DNA of 64,000 nucleotides from Owenia fusiformis. Lineage: Eukaryota; Annelida; Polychaeta; Sabellida; Oweniidae. A program made the translations under genes and the position numbers. The DNA is taken from positions 32,677,259 to 32,741,258 of the forward strand of contig CAIIXF020000009.1 of the NCBI GenBank assembly GCA_903813345.2, given 5' to 3'. Shown here piece after piece: positions 1 through 12,074 of this stretch (positions are counted from its first letter, which is position 1; each line of letters opens with the position of its first letter). The notes beneath the pieces are model-generated. The model was not told the origin of the DNA. It saw only the letters and a list, made by a program, of their open reading frames with translations, and ran no database searches.

Positions 1-97
1 TGATAAACTAAGAAACTATCTGGTTTAAAACATAGTGTAAAGAAGTGTATAAATGTCTAGTCATGGGGACTATTTGTACAAATCATAAAAATAGAAA

Positions 98-961
98 TAC
101 AGTAAAACCTGCGAACAGGGAATGCTCTTCGGACTGGAGGAAAGTTTCCTTGTTCAGAGGTTTTCCCTATAGAGAGGGGCCACACTTTCAGCAAACTCAG
201 AATTGTCGAATAAGCATTTTTTTGTATATATTTGGGCATAATTGATTTTACCAATGCCGAGTCCATACTTGGTCGCTAGACCTTGTTGTGACATCTTGAG
301 AGATGTATGAAGGTCTCCCACCTCCCTTCTTTAGCTGAGGGTAAGGAGCATTCTCCGGATGTTTATTTTAGCCGCTGCTGCTGGCGTATGATGTCTAGTT
401 GTTGTAATTGTTGATAGATTTGGCTCAACATGACACATGTACTTATCTGTTATCTCCATAAAACAATTGTGTCAATCCCTAGATTATCACAACTGATTTG
501 ATGTAATCATGGGCTTTCAAAGCCCATGATGTAATCATGTTTGTTGAAAGGAAGAATTAGTGTCATGATAATTAGTAACAAACAGATTAGTATTAGTTTT
601 AAAATATATCAGGGTAATTAACAGTGGGTGGGATGCTACATCTTGTAAACAATTGGCTTATCTTAACCTCAGTCATATTAATCCAAGCTTTTTAGAATCA
701 GATATTGGCTTAAGACTTTCACACCTCTGAAAAATAATGGAATATACAGGTGTCACCAATATTCCATATTCCTTGTTCACAGGTGAATTTTCATAATTTG
801 CCCCAAAATAGTGTTCCTTGTTCCCTGTTCACAGGTTTTCCCTACAGAGAGGGTCCGTTAACATGTAAGTCAATGGAAAAATATTTGGTTCTTTTGAAAA
901 GCATTCCTTGTTCATAGGTTTTCCCTACAGAGAGGTATTCCATCGGACAGGTTTTACTGTA
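98..961. mobile_element. Tigger/pogo-like non-autonomous DNA element
   Basis: Inverted ends are visible: TA+CAGTAAAACCTG at 98-111 and CAGGTTTTACTG+TA at 948-961. The 12-bp inverted repeats are perfect and sit inside TA dinucleotides, as expected for Tc1/mariner/pogo insertions. There is no transposase frame inside, so this would be a non-autonomous copy of about 860 bp. The interior repeats a short module (ttccct-aca/ta-gagagg preceded by ttgttca-aggttt) near 150-176, 817-853 and 905-936. An alternative is two small elements whose outer ends happen to pair. Superfamily assignment is inferred from the ends only. Confidence 0.5.
500..539. repeat. Perfect short palindrome flanked by direct repeats
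   Basis: A 12-bp stem (ATCATGGGCTTT / AAAGCCCATGAT, 506-530) surrounds a one-base centre. The 12-mer gatgtaatcatg occurs directly repeated on both sides (500-511 and 528-539). It lies inside the Tigger-like element. It could be a small nested insertion with duplicated flank, or a hairpin that grew by slippage. Confidence 0.6.
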
Positions 962-2409
962 GTTCAAATTTGAAATGTAGTTTTCTTTCCATTGGGTCTT
1001 TTGGCAAAAACCACTCAGTAGCTTTTTTCCTTGCATGAATTCCTTTCTTGCAGAATTCTGCTGAGTATTAGGGTAGGATATAGAGGTTATCTTCTTGAAG
1101 GGATTAGGTATGGGTTTATACCAAGGGCCAATATATGATTTTCTGAGGACCAAATGATGTCAACCATTTTTAATTGACAAATATAAAAAGCAAATAAATT
1201 GAAAGTTGCGATAGTTGGATATATACCTTAGATACCCATTTGTAGAAAAAAATTAATCACTCTATTCATGTGTCGCATAATCCATTTGCTAGGTTTTGAG
1301 ATTAAAAACGTTTAAACGGAGACTACTGATCAAATAACAGAAATTCTCCAAAAAAGTGATTTTTCCTCATAATTAATGTACAATTCATACATTTGATAAA
1401 TTAATAATGATAATAGCTTACAACTTACAACTTCACCATGACATTTTTGGATTGCGGACAATGTGAGATCCAATATACATATACATATATTGAAAACAAT
1501 GAACTATTGAACTCACTCCTTCAACTGTAACTCATAAATTGTTAAAATATATTTCATAATGACATGAAATGCTGATGCTCCCCGTTAAAGGTCAAGTTTT
1601 TTCAATATTCTGATTTAGCAGGTCAGACCCCATGTGTCTTATTAAATATAGTTTCTCTATACCTGTACGTGTAAAATAAAAAATGAAGTAGTTTTTTATC
1701 ATCCAAATATTAGTTTTTGGCCACACATTAACCTTGTTGGGATATCTTACATAAATTATAAATCAAACATTTTGCATTGAGATTTGACAGTTTCGATGAA
1801 CTTAATGCAAAATACATGTTGCTTGGGGTTGTATAAAAAATGAATTTCTTGAAATAATGATCTTAAATTGAGATTTATTAGATGCTTTCTTTCACTGGCT
1901 TGTTCACACCGAATATGTAGTTTTAGTTTTATGTTCAAAATATTCAATTTGCATTCAGAGTATTTAGTTTGAATTCAGTATGTTAAGATTACTTTCAAAG
2001 TATTAAATCTTGACATAAAGAAGCGTAAAAATAGAACATAACAAAATGGTCATAACTTTGAGACAAAACACCCATATTTTCTAAACTACAAACACTAACT
2101 AAACTAAAGATTCAAAATCAATGAAATAGAATAAATGTTCAAATTATTTTTCAACTTTTCTTTAAATAATATTTCAATTTTTGTCCCACTGAATTTACTT
2201 TTAATAAATATACAGTATTCCATATTTTGATAAATCCAGTAATATATTGGATCACGTTTCAGAAATTCAGTATCTTGTGTTTGTTTGGTGATTTCACCTT
2301 GCTACTCTTTCTCATATTTCATTTTTTGTTAATTTGACAAGAGCTGCACCACTCCTCATATACTCAAGTTGCCCAAGCATTCAATTTGCTATTTTGTTCT
2401 GAATGGGTA
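962..2409. other. AT-rich non-coding stretch
   Basis: I see no gene, element end or tandem array here. The minus-strand 63-codon frame near 1756-1947 has no recognisable composition or splice context and is treated as chance. Confidence 0.5.
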
Positions 2410-2627
2410 CCTTGTTTTCCTTTATTTGACCCATGAGCAAATGAATAAGAATTGGTACAACTGTTAAAGCTCAACAAATTACTGGACAACAAACCGCAAC
2501 TTCCTTATTTTTCTTCATTTGACCCATGAGAAGATCAATGGAAATGGGCATATGAATGGAATTGATTCTGGAGGCTCAACAAATGCACAATTCACAACTG
2601 GACATGATGACAACAAACCGCAACTTC
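2410..2627. repeat. Two-copy imperfect tandem duplication
   Basis: Copy 1 (about 2410-2502) and copy 2 (about 2503-2627) share, in order, ccttatttt..., tttgacccatgag, gctcaacaaat, actgga and acaacaaaccgcaacttc. Copy 2 is longer because of about 30 extra bases in its middle. It is a local duplication of non-coding DNA. Confidence 0.7.
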
Positions 2628-4507
2628 GTCGAAATCTGTCTAAATTCTGAGTGACTAAAGTTCTTGATTTATTAAACCAGAAATAAAAATCAGATTAATT
2701 TAGTTTTAAATGAGAGTATAATTACTGGCTAGTAGTATTTGATATACAGGGATAATAACTGACCAACTTCCTAGACATTATCGTCAAATGTGGTTAACCA
2801 CAGACTTAACCTTTTGGATTGCTCTTGCTTAAATATTCTGGTGTTCATGTTTAAAATTGCAAAATAAAGGTATAAATGGTGAAATTCATGAAATATTCAG
2901 TGAACAGGCATCTTACTCAAGAATCAAGTTTAAAGCGAAAAAGTTAGAAAATTGAAGGTTTCTGCGCATTTAGGGGAAATGTCAAGAAATAATCCTTACC
3001 ACAGGCTTAACCCCTGCATTTGATTACAGTCAATAATTGTTATGGACATTTGGGTGTTATCTGAAAAAGCATAAAATTCTACACATAATCTTTATTGTTA
3101 GCTGCTATAGTCAGGTATATGAGACAGACGAGGCCATTGCCTCACCACCTTTTTAACAAAAATACATTTGTTTACTCATTTTTTTCAACTAAAACTTTAG
3201 AGATTACATTCAAAGGTTTATCCTGTAAATATTTCATAACAAAATATTGAAAATTGAAAAAGTTTTCAGGAAAAAGAGAAGGATGATTTGTTCTGTCCTG
3301 GCTACTATATACCTCATTAAGTCTAAATTTACCTCACTAATTAATATATACCTCACTAATATTTGCCTCACTAATATTTTAATTTAGGTTATGCCCCTGA
3401 CTATTCAGAAACCTATGCAAATGAAACATTGTTTGGTTGGAGTGCATTTTTTATTTCAAATCCTCATCATCAGCCCACTAATCAAATGTAAGTTTGGTGT
3501 TGCATTGAGTGGAAAATGTATTAGGAGATGGTCCCTTTGAATTTAGTGGGAAACATATGAGATTGCCCCTTAGAGGATCTCGGTATTTTAAGTTAATCAG
3601 ATGAATGCAAAACTTTTTCAATAATGTTAATTCTTTATGTTTTATAATGGATTGCACTGTCCATGCATCATTTCACAATCTTATGTTTATAAAAAGAAGA
3701 CTTGTCTTCAGAGATATATCTAAATGTCTTCTAAATATATTGGAAAAGAGAATACATGTACCCTACAGAATATCATTTATGATATGTAATAAAGAGAGAG
3801 CTTCCTTTGTAATAATTTGAATAATGGATTACATGTATATTTTTAATAATGTGTATTCCGCAGAAAGTAATAACCAAAGTTCTTCTAAACATTGTGAACG
3901 GAATAATTTGTCTACATAAACACAGCTGAAAGTACATGTTCTAATAAGTAATCAAAACAATGTGTTGTAAATCATCTTTATTCATATAAAATTAACAACA
4001 AATGGTAGCCTTGAGAAAAGTGTGTTGATATATATGTTGAATTAGAAACAACAATGAGTTATTTCCTGCATGTTTAAAAGTCAATCTAATTTCCTGATAA
4101 GTTTCTATATTCTCTCTTTGGAGTTTGAATGAAGAACAAAATAGTGAAATATCTCTATTTTCTCTCGCACTTGGTACTAACTACATGAAAGGGCATTTGC
4201 ACAAACAAAACTTGTCAAATCTTGCAGAAACATTATTTATGTCCAACAGAAAGAAACAGGATTCTTCAGAAAAACCAAAAGTTGAAATTAAAAATTTGTG
4301 ATGTGTTGATTTACAATGATCTCTGTAATTATGTTCCTTTTCTCTATATATTCTTTGCTTTATACATAACGTTTTGAAATCTCATTGAGATTAATAACTA
4401 ATATTTTTTGTCTATATAATGACATATTTGATTTCTGTCTGTAATTTTCCGTTGAAACAACTTTGATTTTCACAGTTATTTTTCTGTATTCAATTTCCCA
4501 GGATTTT
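2628..4507. other. AT-rich non-coding stretch with a small acctcactaat cluster
   Basis: Apart from four imperfect occurrences of (a)cctcactaat at 3310-3380, nothing stands out. The + strand 71-codon frame at 3605-3820 has no recognisable domain and no splice context. Confidence 0.5.
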
Positions 4508-5415
4508 GGGAAAGCAATCACATGGGCGATCAATGCCTTATGTAATTACTAAGACAATCAATTGGAAAGCAATCACATGGGCAATCAATGTTTGTGTAAT
4601 TACTTAGACAATCAATGGGAAAGCAATCACATGGGCAATCAATGTTTGTGTAATTACTTAGACAATCAATGGGAAAGCAATCACATGGGCAATCAATGTT
4701 TGTGTAATTACTTAGACAATCAATAGGAAAGCAATCACATGGGCAATCAATGTTCATGCAATTACTTAAACAATCAATAGGAAAGCAATCACATGGGCAA
4801 TCAATGTTCATACAATTACTTAGACAATCAATAGGAAAGCAATCACATGGGCAATCAATGTTTGTGTAATTACTTAGACAATCAATAGGAAAGCAATCAC
4901 ATGGGCAATCAATGTTTGTGTAATTACTTAGACAATCAATAGGAAAGCAATCACATGGGCAATCAATGTTCATGCAATTACTTAGACAATCAATGGGAAA
5001 GCAATCACATGGGCAATCAATGTTTGTTTAATTACTTAAACAATCAATAGGAAAGCAATCACATGGGTATTCAATATTTATGTAATTACTTAGACAATCA
5101 ATAGGAAAGCAATCACATGGGCAATCAATGTTCATGCAATTACTTAGACAATCAATAGGAAAGCAATCACATGGGCAATCAATGTTTGTGTAATTACTTA
5201 GACAATCAATAGGAAAGCAATCACATGGGCAATCAATGTTTGTGTAATTACTTAGACAATCAATAGGACAATCATAGGACAATGAGTGGAAAAGCAGTCT
5301 CATGGGAAATTAATGTTTATGCAATTACTTAAACAATCGATGGGAAAGCAATCACATGGGCAATCAATGTTTATGCAATTACTTAGACAATCAATAGGAA
5401 AGCAATCAATGGGGT
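4508..5415. repeat. 54-bp minisatellite, about 16 copies
   Basis: The word gcaatcacatgggcaatcaa recurs every 54 bp. Each unit consists of two related 27-bp halves: one ending acttagac, the other ending cacatgggc, both starting aatcaat. Copies differ mainly at tgtgtaa versus catgcaa and at ataggaaa versus atgggaaa, and these variants are mixed along the array. One disturbed stretch lies at about 5262-5335. Because 54 is a multiple of three, the minus strand stays open (147 codons at 4530-4973; also 5028-5303), giving the 18-residue repeat NIDCPCDCFPIDCLSNYT. There is no promoter or splice evidence for a Cys-rich protein, so the frame is most simply a by-product of the period. Confidence 0.95.
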
Positions 5416-6095
5416 TATGAATTAACATGCAATCATTTAGGAAATCTCTGGGGAGCAATGAATAAGACACCCAATGAATGTGCAATCCTTTAAGCAATCA
5501 ATAGTTATGCAATCATTTAGGCAGTTGGTGGGCATGTCATCACTAAGACAATCAATTGATATGTAATATTTTTTGTAATCTATAGTATTGCAATCACTTA
5601 TGCAATTAATGGATATGCAGTCCCTTAGGCAATCAATGGGTTTGCAATCATATTGGCAATCAATAGTTATGTAAATCACTTAGGCAATTAACAAATATGC
5701 AGTCATTGAGGCTAATTAATGGGTTTGCAATTATTTAGGTAATTGAGATGCAATCACTTAGGCAATTAACGGATATGTAGTCACCTATGTAATCAATGGG
5801 TTTGCAATCATTTAGGCAATCAATAGTTATGCAATCACTTAGAAAATTAATGGATATACAGTCACCTAGGCAATCAATGGATTTGCAATCATTTAGGCAA
5901 TTAACAGATATGCAGTCACCTGCATTTTTCAATCAAGGGAAAGCAATCACTTAGGAAATTAACATATACGCAGTCAACTAGGCAATCTATGGGTTTGCAA
6001 TCATTTAGGCAATCAAGGGATACCAATCAAGTAGGAATTTAACATGTATGCAGTCGTCACCTAGGCAACAAACGGTTTGCAATCATTTAGGCCTT
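5416..6095. repeat. Degenerate 27-bp continuation of the minisatellite
   Basis: Units built on caatcatttaggcaatcaat and caatcacttaggcaattaa continue at roughly 27-bp spacing but with much divergence. The minus-strand frames (5437-5679 and 5735-5932) show the nine-residue form IDCLNDCIS repeatedly. This block resembles the 27-bp ancestor of both halves of the 54-bp unit and looks older than the neighbouring array. Confidence 0.85.
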
Positions 6096-7019
6096 TTTAT
6101 TACAATATGAAGCCACCATTCAATTCTTATGTCATCTACCCCCTCCCCTCTCATCACAGGTTGCGGATATAGAGAGTAGCGGGGGGGGGGGGAAGACATA
6201 GACTGATACAGACATAATAGTTGTCCTTAAGAAAATATATAGCAGGGGAGGGTACCAGGAAATTGATACAGGGCTATATTGGATTTTAGATTGTGTGTGA
6301 CAATTTTACATATCTGAACAGTGTATTATTTTCAATCCAGGCATCTTCAAAAAATCTGAAATCGATTATAGTATTTAGAATAGTACAACACTACTATAAA
6401 CTATAGTAGACTTTGATGGAGTGAATTGAAATAAATGTAAGGGAAACAACCTAGTTTTGACCACAGGAATGTGCAGGTCAAAGGGAGGTGAGGATACTAT
6501 GAACTAGCTCATGTCAAGTTGTTATACTAGGATCTATTTTGACCGCATACTCTGATGGATTGATTACAGCCCACTTCCTGCTCTTTCAAAATGTCCTGGG
6601 TCACTAATTTTCTGAAGTGACCTGGGTAATGTTCAATTTTTTAAACATTTTACTATAAATGTAGATATGTTGATAAGATTTTAATGAAATGATATTTTGA
6701 ATGGTAAATGTTGTTTATATTTTACGTAATTATGCTCTACATTTTATTTATAGTTTTTAATTAACACAATTGCATGTATGTCTCTTTCTATACAACATCT
6801 GATACATTGTATTTGTTTAAAAAATTACATAATAGTCTGAGGACATCGTTGTTATAAATTATTTCATCGTTATTAAATTTCAATTGTGGAATTTCATTAA
6901 TAAAAAAATTCATTCACAAAATGCCATTGAAAACCGCATGGCCCATCCCGCTGTACAGTCTGTTTTTAGCCAGTATAGTCAAATACTTCATGAGAATTCC
7001 CACAATCCTTTTTGCTTTA
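6096..7019. other. Non-coding stretch with a 12-G homopolymer
   Basis: A run of 12 G at 6181-6192 follows a C-rich tract (about 6138-6150). The rest is AT-rich with no recognised gene. Confidence 0.5.
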
Positions 7020-7400
7020 ATACAGAGCCAATAGTTTCCTGTTTCTTTCACTACAGCGTGGCAATCACTGATTGGAGCCATGCTTTTCACTTCCTGTTGA
7101 ATCTAGCAATTTTACAACACATATGCCAACATTGTCGTACATTGTAAAAACTTATGAATGAAATTAATTGTTGTTTGAACAGGGGGGTGTGCACACAGGT
7201 TGGAAGAGCCAGCCAGAGCTTTGAACAAGCTTCATTCATCAGTCATGGGATCTCCCAAAATTTAAGCCATTAATTCGACTAGAGGTATGCCTGGTATTTA
7301 GGTTATGCCAATATTGACTGTACACAGCCAATCAGCTCGGAGGAATTCACATGGAGTGGGCGGGGCATTCACTTTTATCAACTTGTCAATTTACAAGGCT
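7020..7400 (+). promoter_or_regulatory. Putative promoter: CCAAT boxes and a GC box
   Basis: CCAAT motifs occur at 7027-7033 (gccaata), 7069-7075 (tgattgg, reverse) and 7327-7334 (gccaatca). A GC/Sp1-type box, gtgggcggggc, lies at 7356-7366. The surrounding 400 bp is richer in G+C than the DNA on either side. No TATA box is evident. A strong splice donor follows about 140 bp downstream, which fits a TATA-less promoter serving the + strand exon series. The start site itself cannot be read from the sequence. Confidence 0.45.
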
Positions 7401-7507
7401 GTGTTGAACTGTGGAGAGGACAACTTTGGCTCCCATCTATAACCAAACCACACACATGGTGGGAGTGGCACTACCCCACCTCAGAAAACCCCACCCAGGT
7501 GCAAGGG
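7400..7507 (+). ncRNA. Candidate exon 1
   Basis: This G+C-richer segment follows the CCAAT/GC-box region and ends at the strong donor caaggg|gtaagga. A second donor, aaggag|gtaaat, at 7595 would lengthen the exon. The left edge is unknown. A 31-codon ATG frame begins near 7455 and runs through both donors if unspliced; it could be a short upstream ORF and I do not treat it as a protein. Confidence 0.4.
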
Positions 7508-8234
7508 GTAAGGATATCGAGGAATCAATAGTTGTAGCCAAACTACCATGACGGGGCCGACATAAGCAGCAGATCCTAGATTTTGACCCAAGGAGGTAAA
7601 TATGCTTTATATTACATTGCCTTGTTGGCCAAATTACTTGGAATGAGCGTGGGAAAATCTGGAAACTGACATTGATTATATCTAACTCATCTCTGTTCAG
7701 CTTTTCCTACAGAAAAATTATCGATATTAGGGCTATACATGTAGAGCATACAAATATGACTTCATTCAATATGAAATGAAGCAACGTGTACAGATGTAAT
7801 GTATGTACAGCACAACATATTCATATTCATCAGCGATCTGGCTCGTGTATTGTAATCCACTATATGTTTTTAATTGACATTTTATCACCATGGGAATATA
7901 GCTTGTATCTGGGTTGTTCTATTTATAGGCATCTTGGCCTTGAATAGAACTTGAGAATATGAAGTATACGATCAGTGATGATCCTTGAACATGTCCAGTA
8001 ACAAGTTTTTTAGTTGCCATCCCTCTTGAACAGAAATGCCATACCCATACAAGAGTTTGAACCAATTTCAAAATGAGGGGTGTCTACAGTACTTGGTATT
8101 TTGGTATTTCCAGTCTCTGGATTCAAGGGAAATTCCCCTCTAATAATGTGTATATACCAGTGGCAAAGGTTTTAGGGTAAGAATAGGAAGTTGATAGAGA
8201 GGACGAAACTGGATGTGAACAGACTATTTAATCT

Positions 8235-8312
8235 TACCTTGAACGCATAGGTTAGCTAAAAGTAAGACGAAGCTCTCTTTTAGGAAGCGAAGTTGAATAA
8301 ATTGAAAGGGTA
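8235..8312 (+). mobile_element. ~80-bp TACCCT...AGGGTA dispersed element, copy 1
   Basis: Starts tacctt and ends aaagggta, with the core gacgaagctctctttt then gaagcgaagttgaa. The reverse complement of 30136-30215 aligns along its whole length with the same ends and core. The short terminal inversion (TACCC/GGGTA) suggests a miniature DNA transposon. The family is not one I can name. Confidence 0.6.
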
Positions 8313-8639
8313 TTTGAACCTCAGTTGCACAGTTATAAAGGAGAAAGTGAAAGGATTATCGTTTCCCAAATTTTTAAGGCCTGGATGTCCCGAGTGGATA
8401 TCATCACATCCTGTATTTAGCTTGAATTATTTAATAATGTATTCACCAATATTATATGCTGGTTAAAATGGATCATTCATCAAGGAAATTATTCAGATGT
8501 AGTTTGTATTTAGATAGTGTATTTATGCACATTTTCATAATTTTACCCTGGTGCTGCTACATATATCATGCTACGTGCCTGGATATTGTAACACAGGGTT
8601 ATAAGACTTAGAGCTTTTGAGAAAAAATTGTTTTACTGG

Positions 8640-8830
8640 TCATGCTTTACTCTGCAATTTCTCTCTAAAATTTGAATGAAGTTTCTGTTTTTTTGGAATT
8701 TCTTTATACTTTAGAGTCTTGACTTCATGTCTGTTCTTTAATTTCTGGCTCATTTCCTTATATTTCACTCTGTTTTGCATTTTAAAACATGTCCGTTGTG
8801 TTATTATATTCTCTGGTGAACTGGATGTAT
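8640..8830 (+). repeat. Pyrimidine-rich dispersed repeat, copy A
   Basis: Shares in order with 19515-19740, 26060-26230 and 50595-50800: a T/C-rich lead, tttagagt-ttga, tcatgtctgtt, atttctggctcat, tttcc, atatttcac and a cattttaaaacatg tail. All copies are in the same orientation. No poly-A tail, target duplication or tRNA-like head is visible, so its class is unknown. Confidence 0.55.
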
Positions 8831-9309
8831 TGTATTAGGTAGTAGAAATCCATGATAGTATGCAGTTCCTCATCATTAATTTTTGCACCAATGCACAGAT
8901 GCATGGCCTTAAAAGACCCTGGAACAATGCCTGCATCATTAAATTGATCTTACTTGTGTTGTCAAAGCTTGGCTCTTGTTTGACCCAACCCCATAAGATT
9001 GGTGTCATACTAGTGTCAAGCTAGTGTCATCTCATTGATGTCAGTAAAGAAGCAGAGACTCTGACAAATACGCATAGCAAAGTGCTCACTGAACATTCAT
9101 AGGGATCGGATACACTCATTTCCCCCATCCTCTTTTTGAGTTGTCGTTTCTCTTTATTCAGGAGCTATATCTCAAAATAGAACCTTTTCCTCAGGAGAAC
9201 ATGGGTGATATATACAGTTTATATGATTGCATTATCATGGGATAAGAAGCATGCCGTCTAACTGTCCTGCAATTTGCGTATTTGTCACGCATTTGCTGGA
9301 AAATTTGAA

Positions 9310-9334
9310 GTCACACCAATTTTTTTGGTGTGAC
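9310..9334. repeat. Perfect hairpin around a T-run
   Basis: The stem gtcacacca / tggtgtgac is perfect, with a loop of A and T bases between. Related gtcacgca words occur nearby (9284 and 9349), so the region may be a small decayed repeat. Confidence 0.5.
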
Positions 9335-9509
9335 ATGTTCTGTCACGCAAAAATGCAATTTACCTGATTATTGTCAAGCAAAAATATTTCTGGAGAAAAA
9401 CGAATGATACAGCAAAAACGAACGCTGAAAAAGAACATATTTTCTCCTGACTTTTCACACGGATAGCGTATATGTCACACGTTTTCCTTGAGATATTTCG
9501 AGCCTACAG

Positions 9510-9648
9510 TGTCCAAAATTTGCACTACAATTTGAACCAAGATGTTCAAACTGTGGGCCGAGGTGTTCAGATTTGAACCAAGGTGTTCACAATTTGAAGA
9601 AAGGTGTTCAACATTTGTATCATGTTAGGAGGTGTTCCAAGTTGACAG
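9510..9648. repeat. Short degenerate tandem array (ggtgttca-atttgaa)
   Basis: The motif atttgaaccaaggtgttca and close variants recur about five times at roughly 20-28 bp spacing. Confidence 0.7.
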
Positions 9649-11233
9649 GCCTGAAGAAGCTCTTCCAAAACTGACCAAAATAAATAGGCAAACAAACACA
9701 TTGTCATTTATTGCTGTAACTGCTTCTGGATAGTTCAATAGCACTCCTTGCATAGTCAAATTGTAACTTGCAGAGATGGTACTGTTTTGTAAGGGAAAGT
9801 GGATTTATAGATTCACATACTAGCCCCTCCCAACTGCTAATTATCCAGAACTGCCAGTTACAGATGAATATTGTAATTCTGTATTCTATATTGCATATCT
9901 GGTGTCTCTGAGGAGATATATCAAGGGAACTAACATCTCCATGTTTAAGTATACAACATCACATTTTTCTTGGTTCATTGCATTCATTGGTTCTAATTTT
10001 GGAATTGACAGCAAACTGGAATTTGCAAAAAATGCCAACACCCCAATCTCAATTTGCAGTATGTAAAAGAACGTGAGTTACAAAAATTAATAGATTCTGT
10101 AGAAAGGATGAGCTTTTTGTTAGGATGAACTATCTTTGAACTGGGAGTTATGTAATCACCATGTGGTATTTCCTTCCAAATGAGCTGGTTTTATATTAAA
10201 AGAAAGTAAAAGAATTCCCATCCAGGCAATACAGAATCAATAGATAACATGATACTGTATAAAAGCCTGGGTTTTCCACTTCGACTTTGGTCTTTTTATA
10301 TTTAGCCTCTGGTCAGCTTCCACCTCTATCAGAGGCTGGGCATACTGTTTAACCAGTGTTTTCCTTCAGTCATATGTAATGCCTTTATGGATCAAGATGG
10401 AGTCTCAGAGCAAGACTATATCTTTCTTAATATATTTTATTGAAAGTCAGTCAAGCAGACCGGGTTACACATCTTCAACTACTTTCAATTTTGGAATAGG
10501 AGTTTAGAACCTTGTAATTCAAGATAAAGGTCATGCCCATTTTGTTCTAGTCTGAAAACCTGTTGCTGGTAAAACCGAAAGATGTGAAAAGTGTGTACTT
10601 AAGGTATTTCAGTGTTTATATTTAGCATGAAAAATGTTCTTATTACATAAATAAAGTCCAATTTGAATTGATCAATACAGTGTGAAATTGTATAAATACC
10701 TTATTATACTTTCAACAACATATTGATAAAGGCTGGAATGTGAAAAATCATGAATAAGAAGCATGCACGCCACACATATGGGACAATGAATGACTTCAAA
10801 GTTAAACCTACAAGTTTACACCCTTCACCTAGTTCTACTAACTTGTTAGTTTCCTTCAATCTTGAAATACCTTAGTGGATCAAGCTGGGATTATCCTTTC
10901 TCATACCCAACATATGTTAAAGTATTTTTGGAGTTTTGAAACTGTTGAATTTAGATTTTTTCTCAAAACTGGTAACGGATACTTCATCTCCCGATGTACT
11001 TAAAAGAGAGCTTCTTCTTCCCTTTTTCAGTTTACAATAAATCTCTGATCTCTCCAGAGTTCATCGTCGAAATACGGATGACTTTCTATATGGTCATTTC
11101 TTATGACATCACCTCATAGTTAATGAGCACGTATTTAGCACACATTCCTTCCACTTCTCTGATTGGTTTAGAAGGGGTCAACATGGTAGATTTGAAATGA
11201 TTTATTACCCGGGCTGTCACATGCACTAATCTT

Positions 11234-11262
11234 CGGGGCGGGGCGGGGCGGGCGGGGCGCCT
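11234..11262 (+). other. G-quadruplex motif
   Basis: Five consecutive G-runs (four of GGGG and one of GGG) are separated by single C bases. This is the pattern of a very stable G-quadruplex and also of overlapping Sp1 sites. A reverse CCAAT (ctgattgg) at about 11158 and a CRE-like tgacatca at about 11103 lie upstream, so an internal promoter is possible but unproven. Confidence 0.6.
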
Positions 11263-11294
11263 AAACTGTAATATAGTCTATACTAGGCAGAGGG

Positions 11295-11313
11295 TAGACT
11301 CTGCACGCAGGGT
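11295..11313 (-). mobile_element. Fragment of the ~80-bp dispersed element
   Basis: tagactctgcacgcagggt matches, with one substitution, the end of the 30136-30215 copy. The segment aaaagagagcttcttcttcc at 11003-11022 resembles its core, so the copy may have been split or there may be two fragments. Confidence 0.5.
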
Positions 11314-12074
11314 GCCAAAATAAAACAGTAGAATTAGATGGGGGGTGGGGGTTCAAACTATACAAGATGCTTTTTAACTAGGATTTATCGGAGTGAACCC
11401 ATAAACCCGTGAAGTTCTGATTTCCATGTTCTTTTACTGCTCTTGATGAACTAGATGAGCAAATATGTTCACCTTACTTTTTGTATTTAAAAATTATTTG
11501 TATAATTGACCTCTTTTTTCCCTCTTTGAATACCAACACAGTGTGAACCTCCAGAAAAAACATTTTTCATTATTGATTTTTTAAAAAGCAGGAAATGGTT
11601 TAACTCAAGTTTTTGACTAGTCTAAACATTGCTGTGTATTGCATGAGAGGAAGTAGGAGCTAGTTTAGTTCAAATAATGTTCCAAAATTACATAACGTTG
11701 TTGAAAATTGATACAAAGGCCAAGCAATGTCTAAATTGGGATTTCATGCCCTGCCCAAGTATGCAGAAATCCCAAGCCCAAATATAAACATATGATGTAA
11801 GTTTGGCTAAGTCAACTTTAAGGGGCCTTAGTCTACCTACAGAAGTGTTGAATTAGGAACTGCACTTGAAAGAATAGCAAAGCATGCTGCTAATCCTGGA
11901 CCCTTTTCAATCATTCAGTTTTGCTTTCCTCTTTAAAAGAAAGAGAATTATGGAACAAGTCATCACTGCTTGCCTCAGGGGTAATAATCTTGGGGAGGGG
12001 GAAGCAGGGGAGGGACCTTTATATTTGTGCTGGACTGGAATATCTCATTTCTTAAATGTCACATCTATGTAAGT

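Noticed and set aside
4530-4973. 147-codon minus-strand frame as a gene
   Set aside because: It lies entirely in a 54-bp tandem array whose period keeps the frame open automatically; no promoter, splice or conservation evidence.
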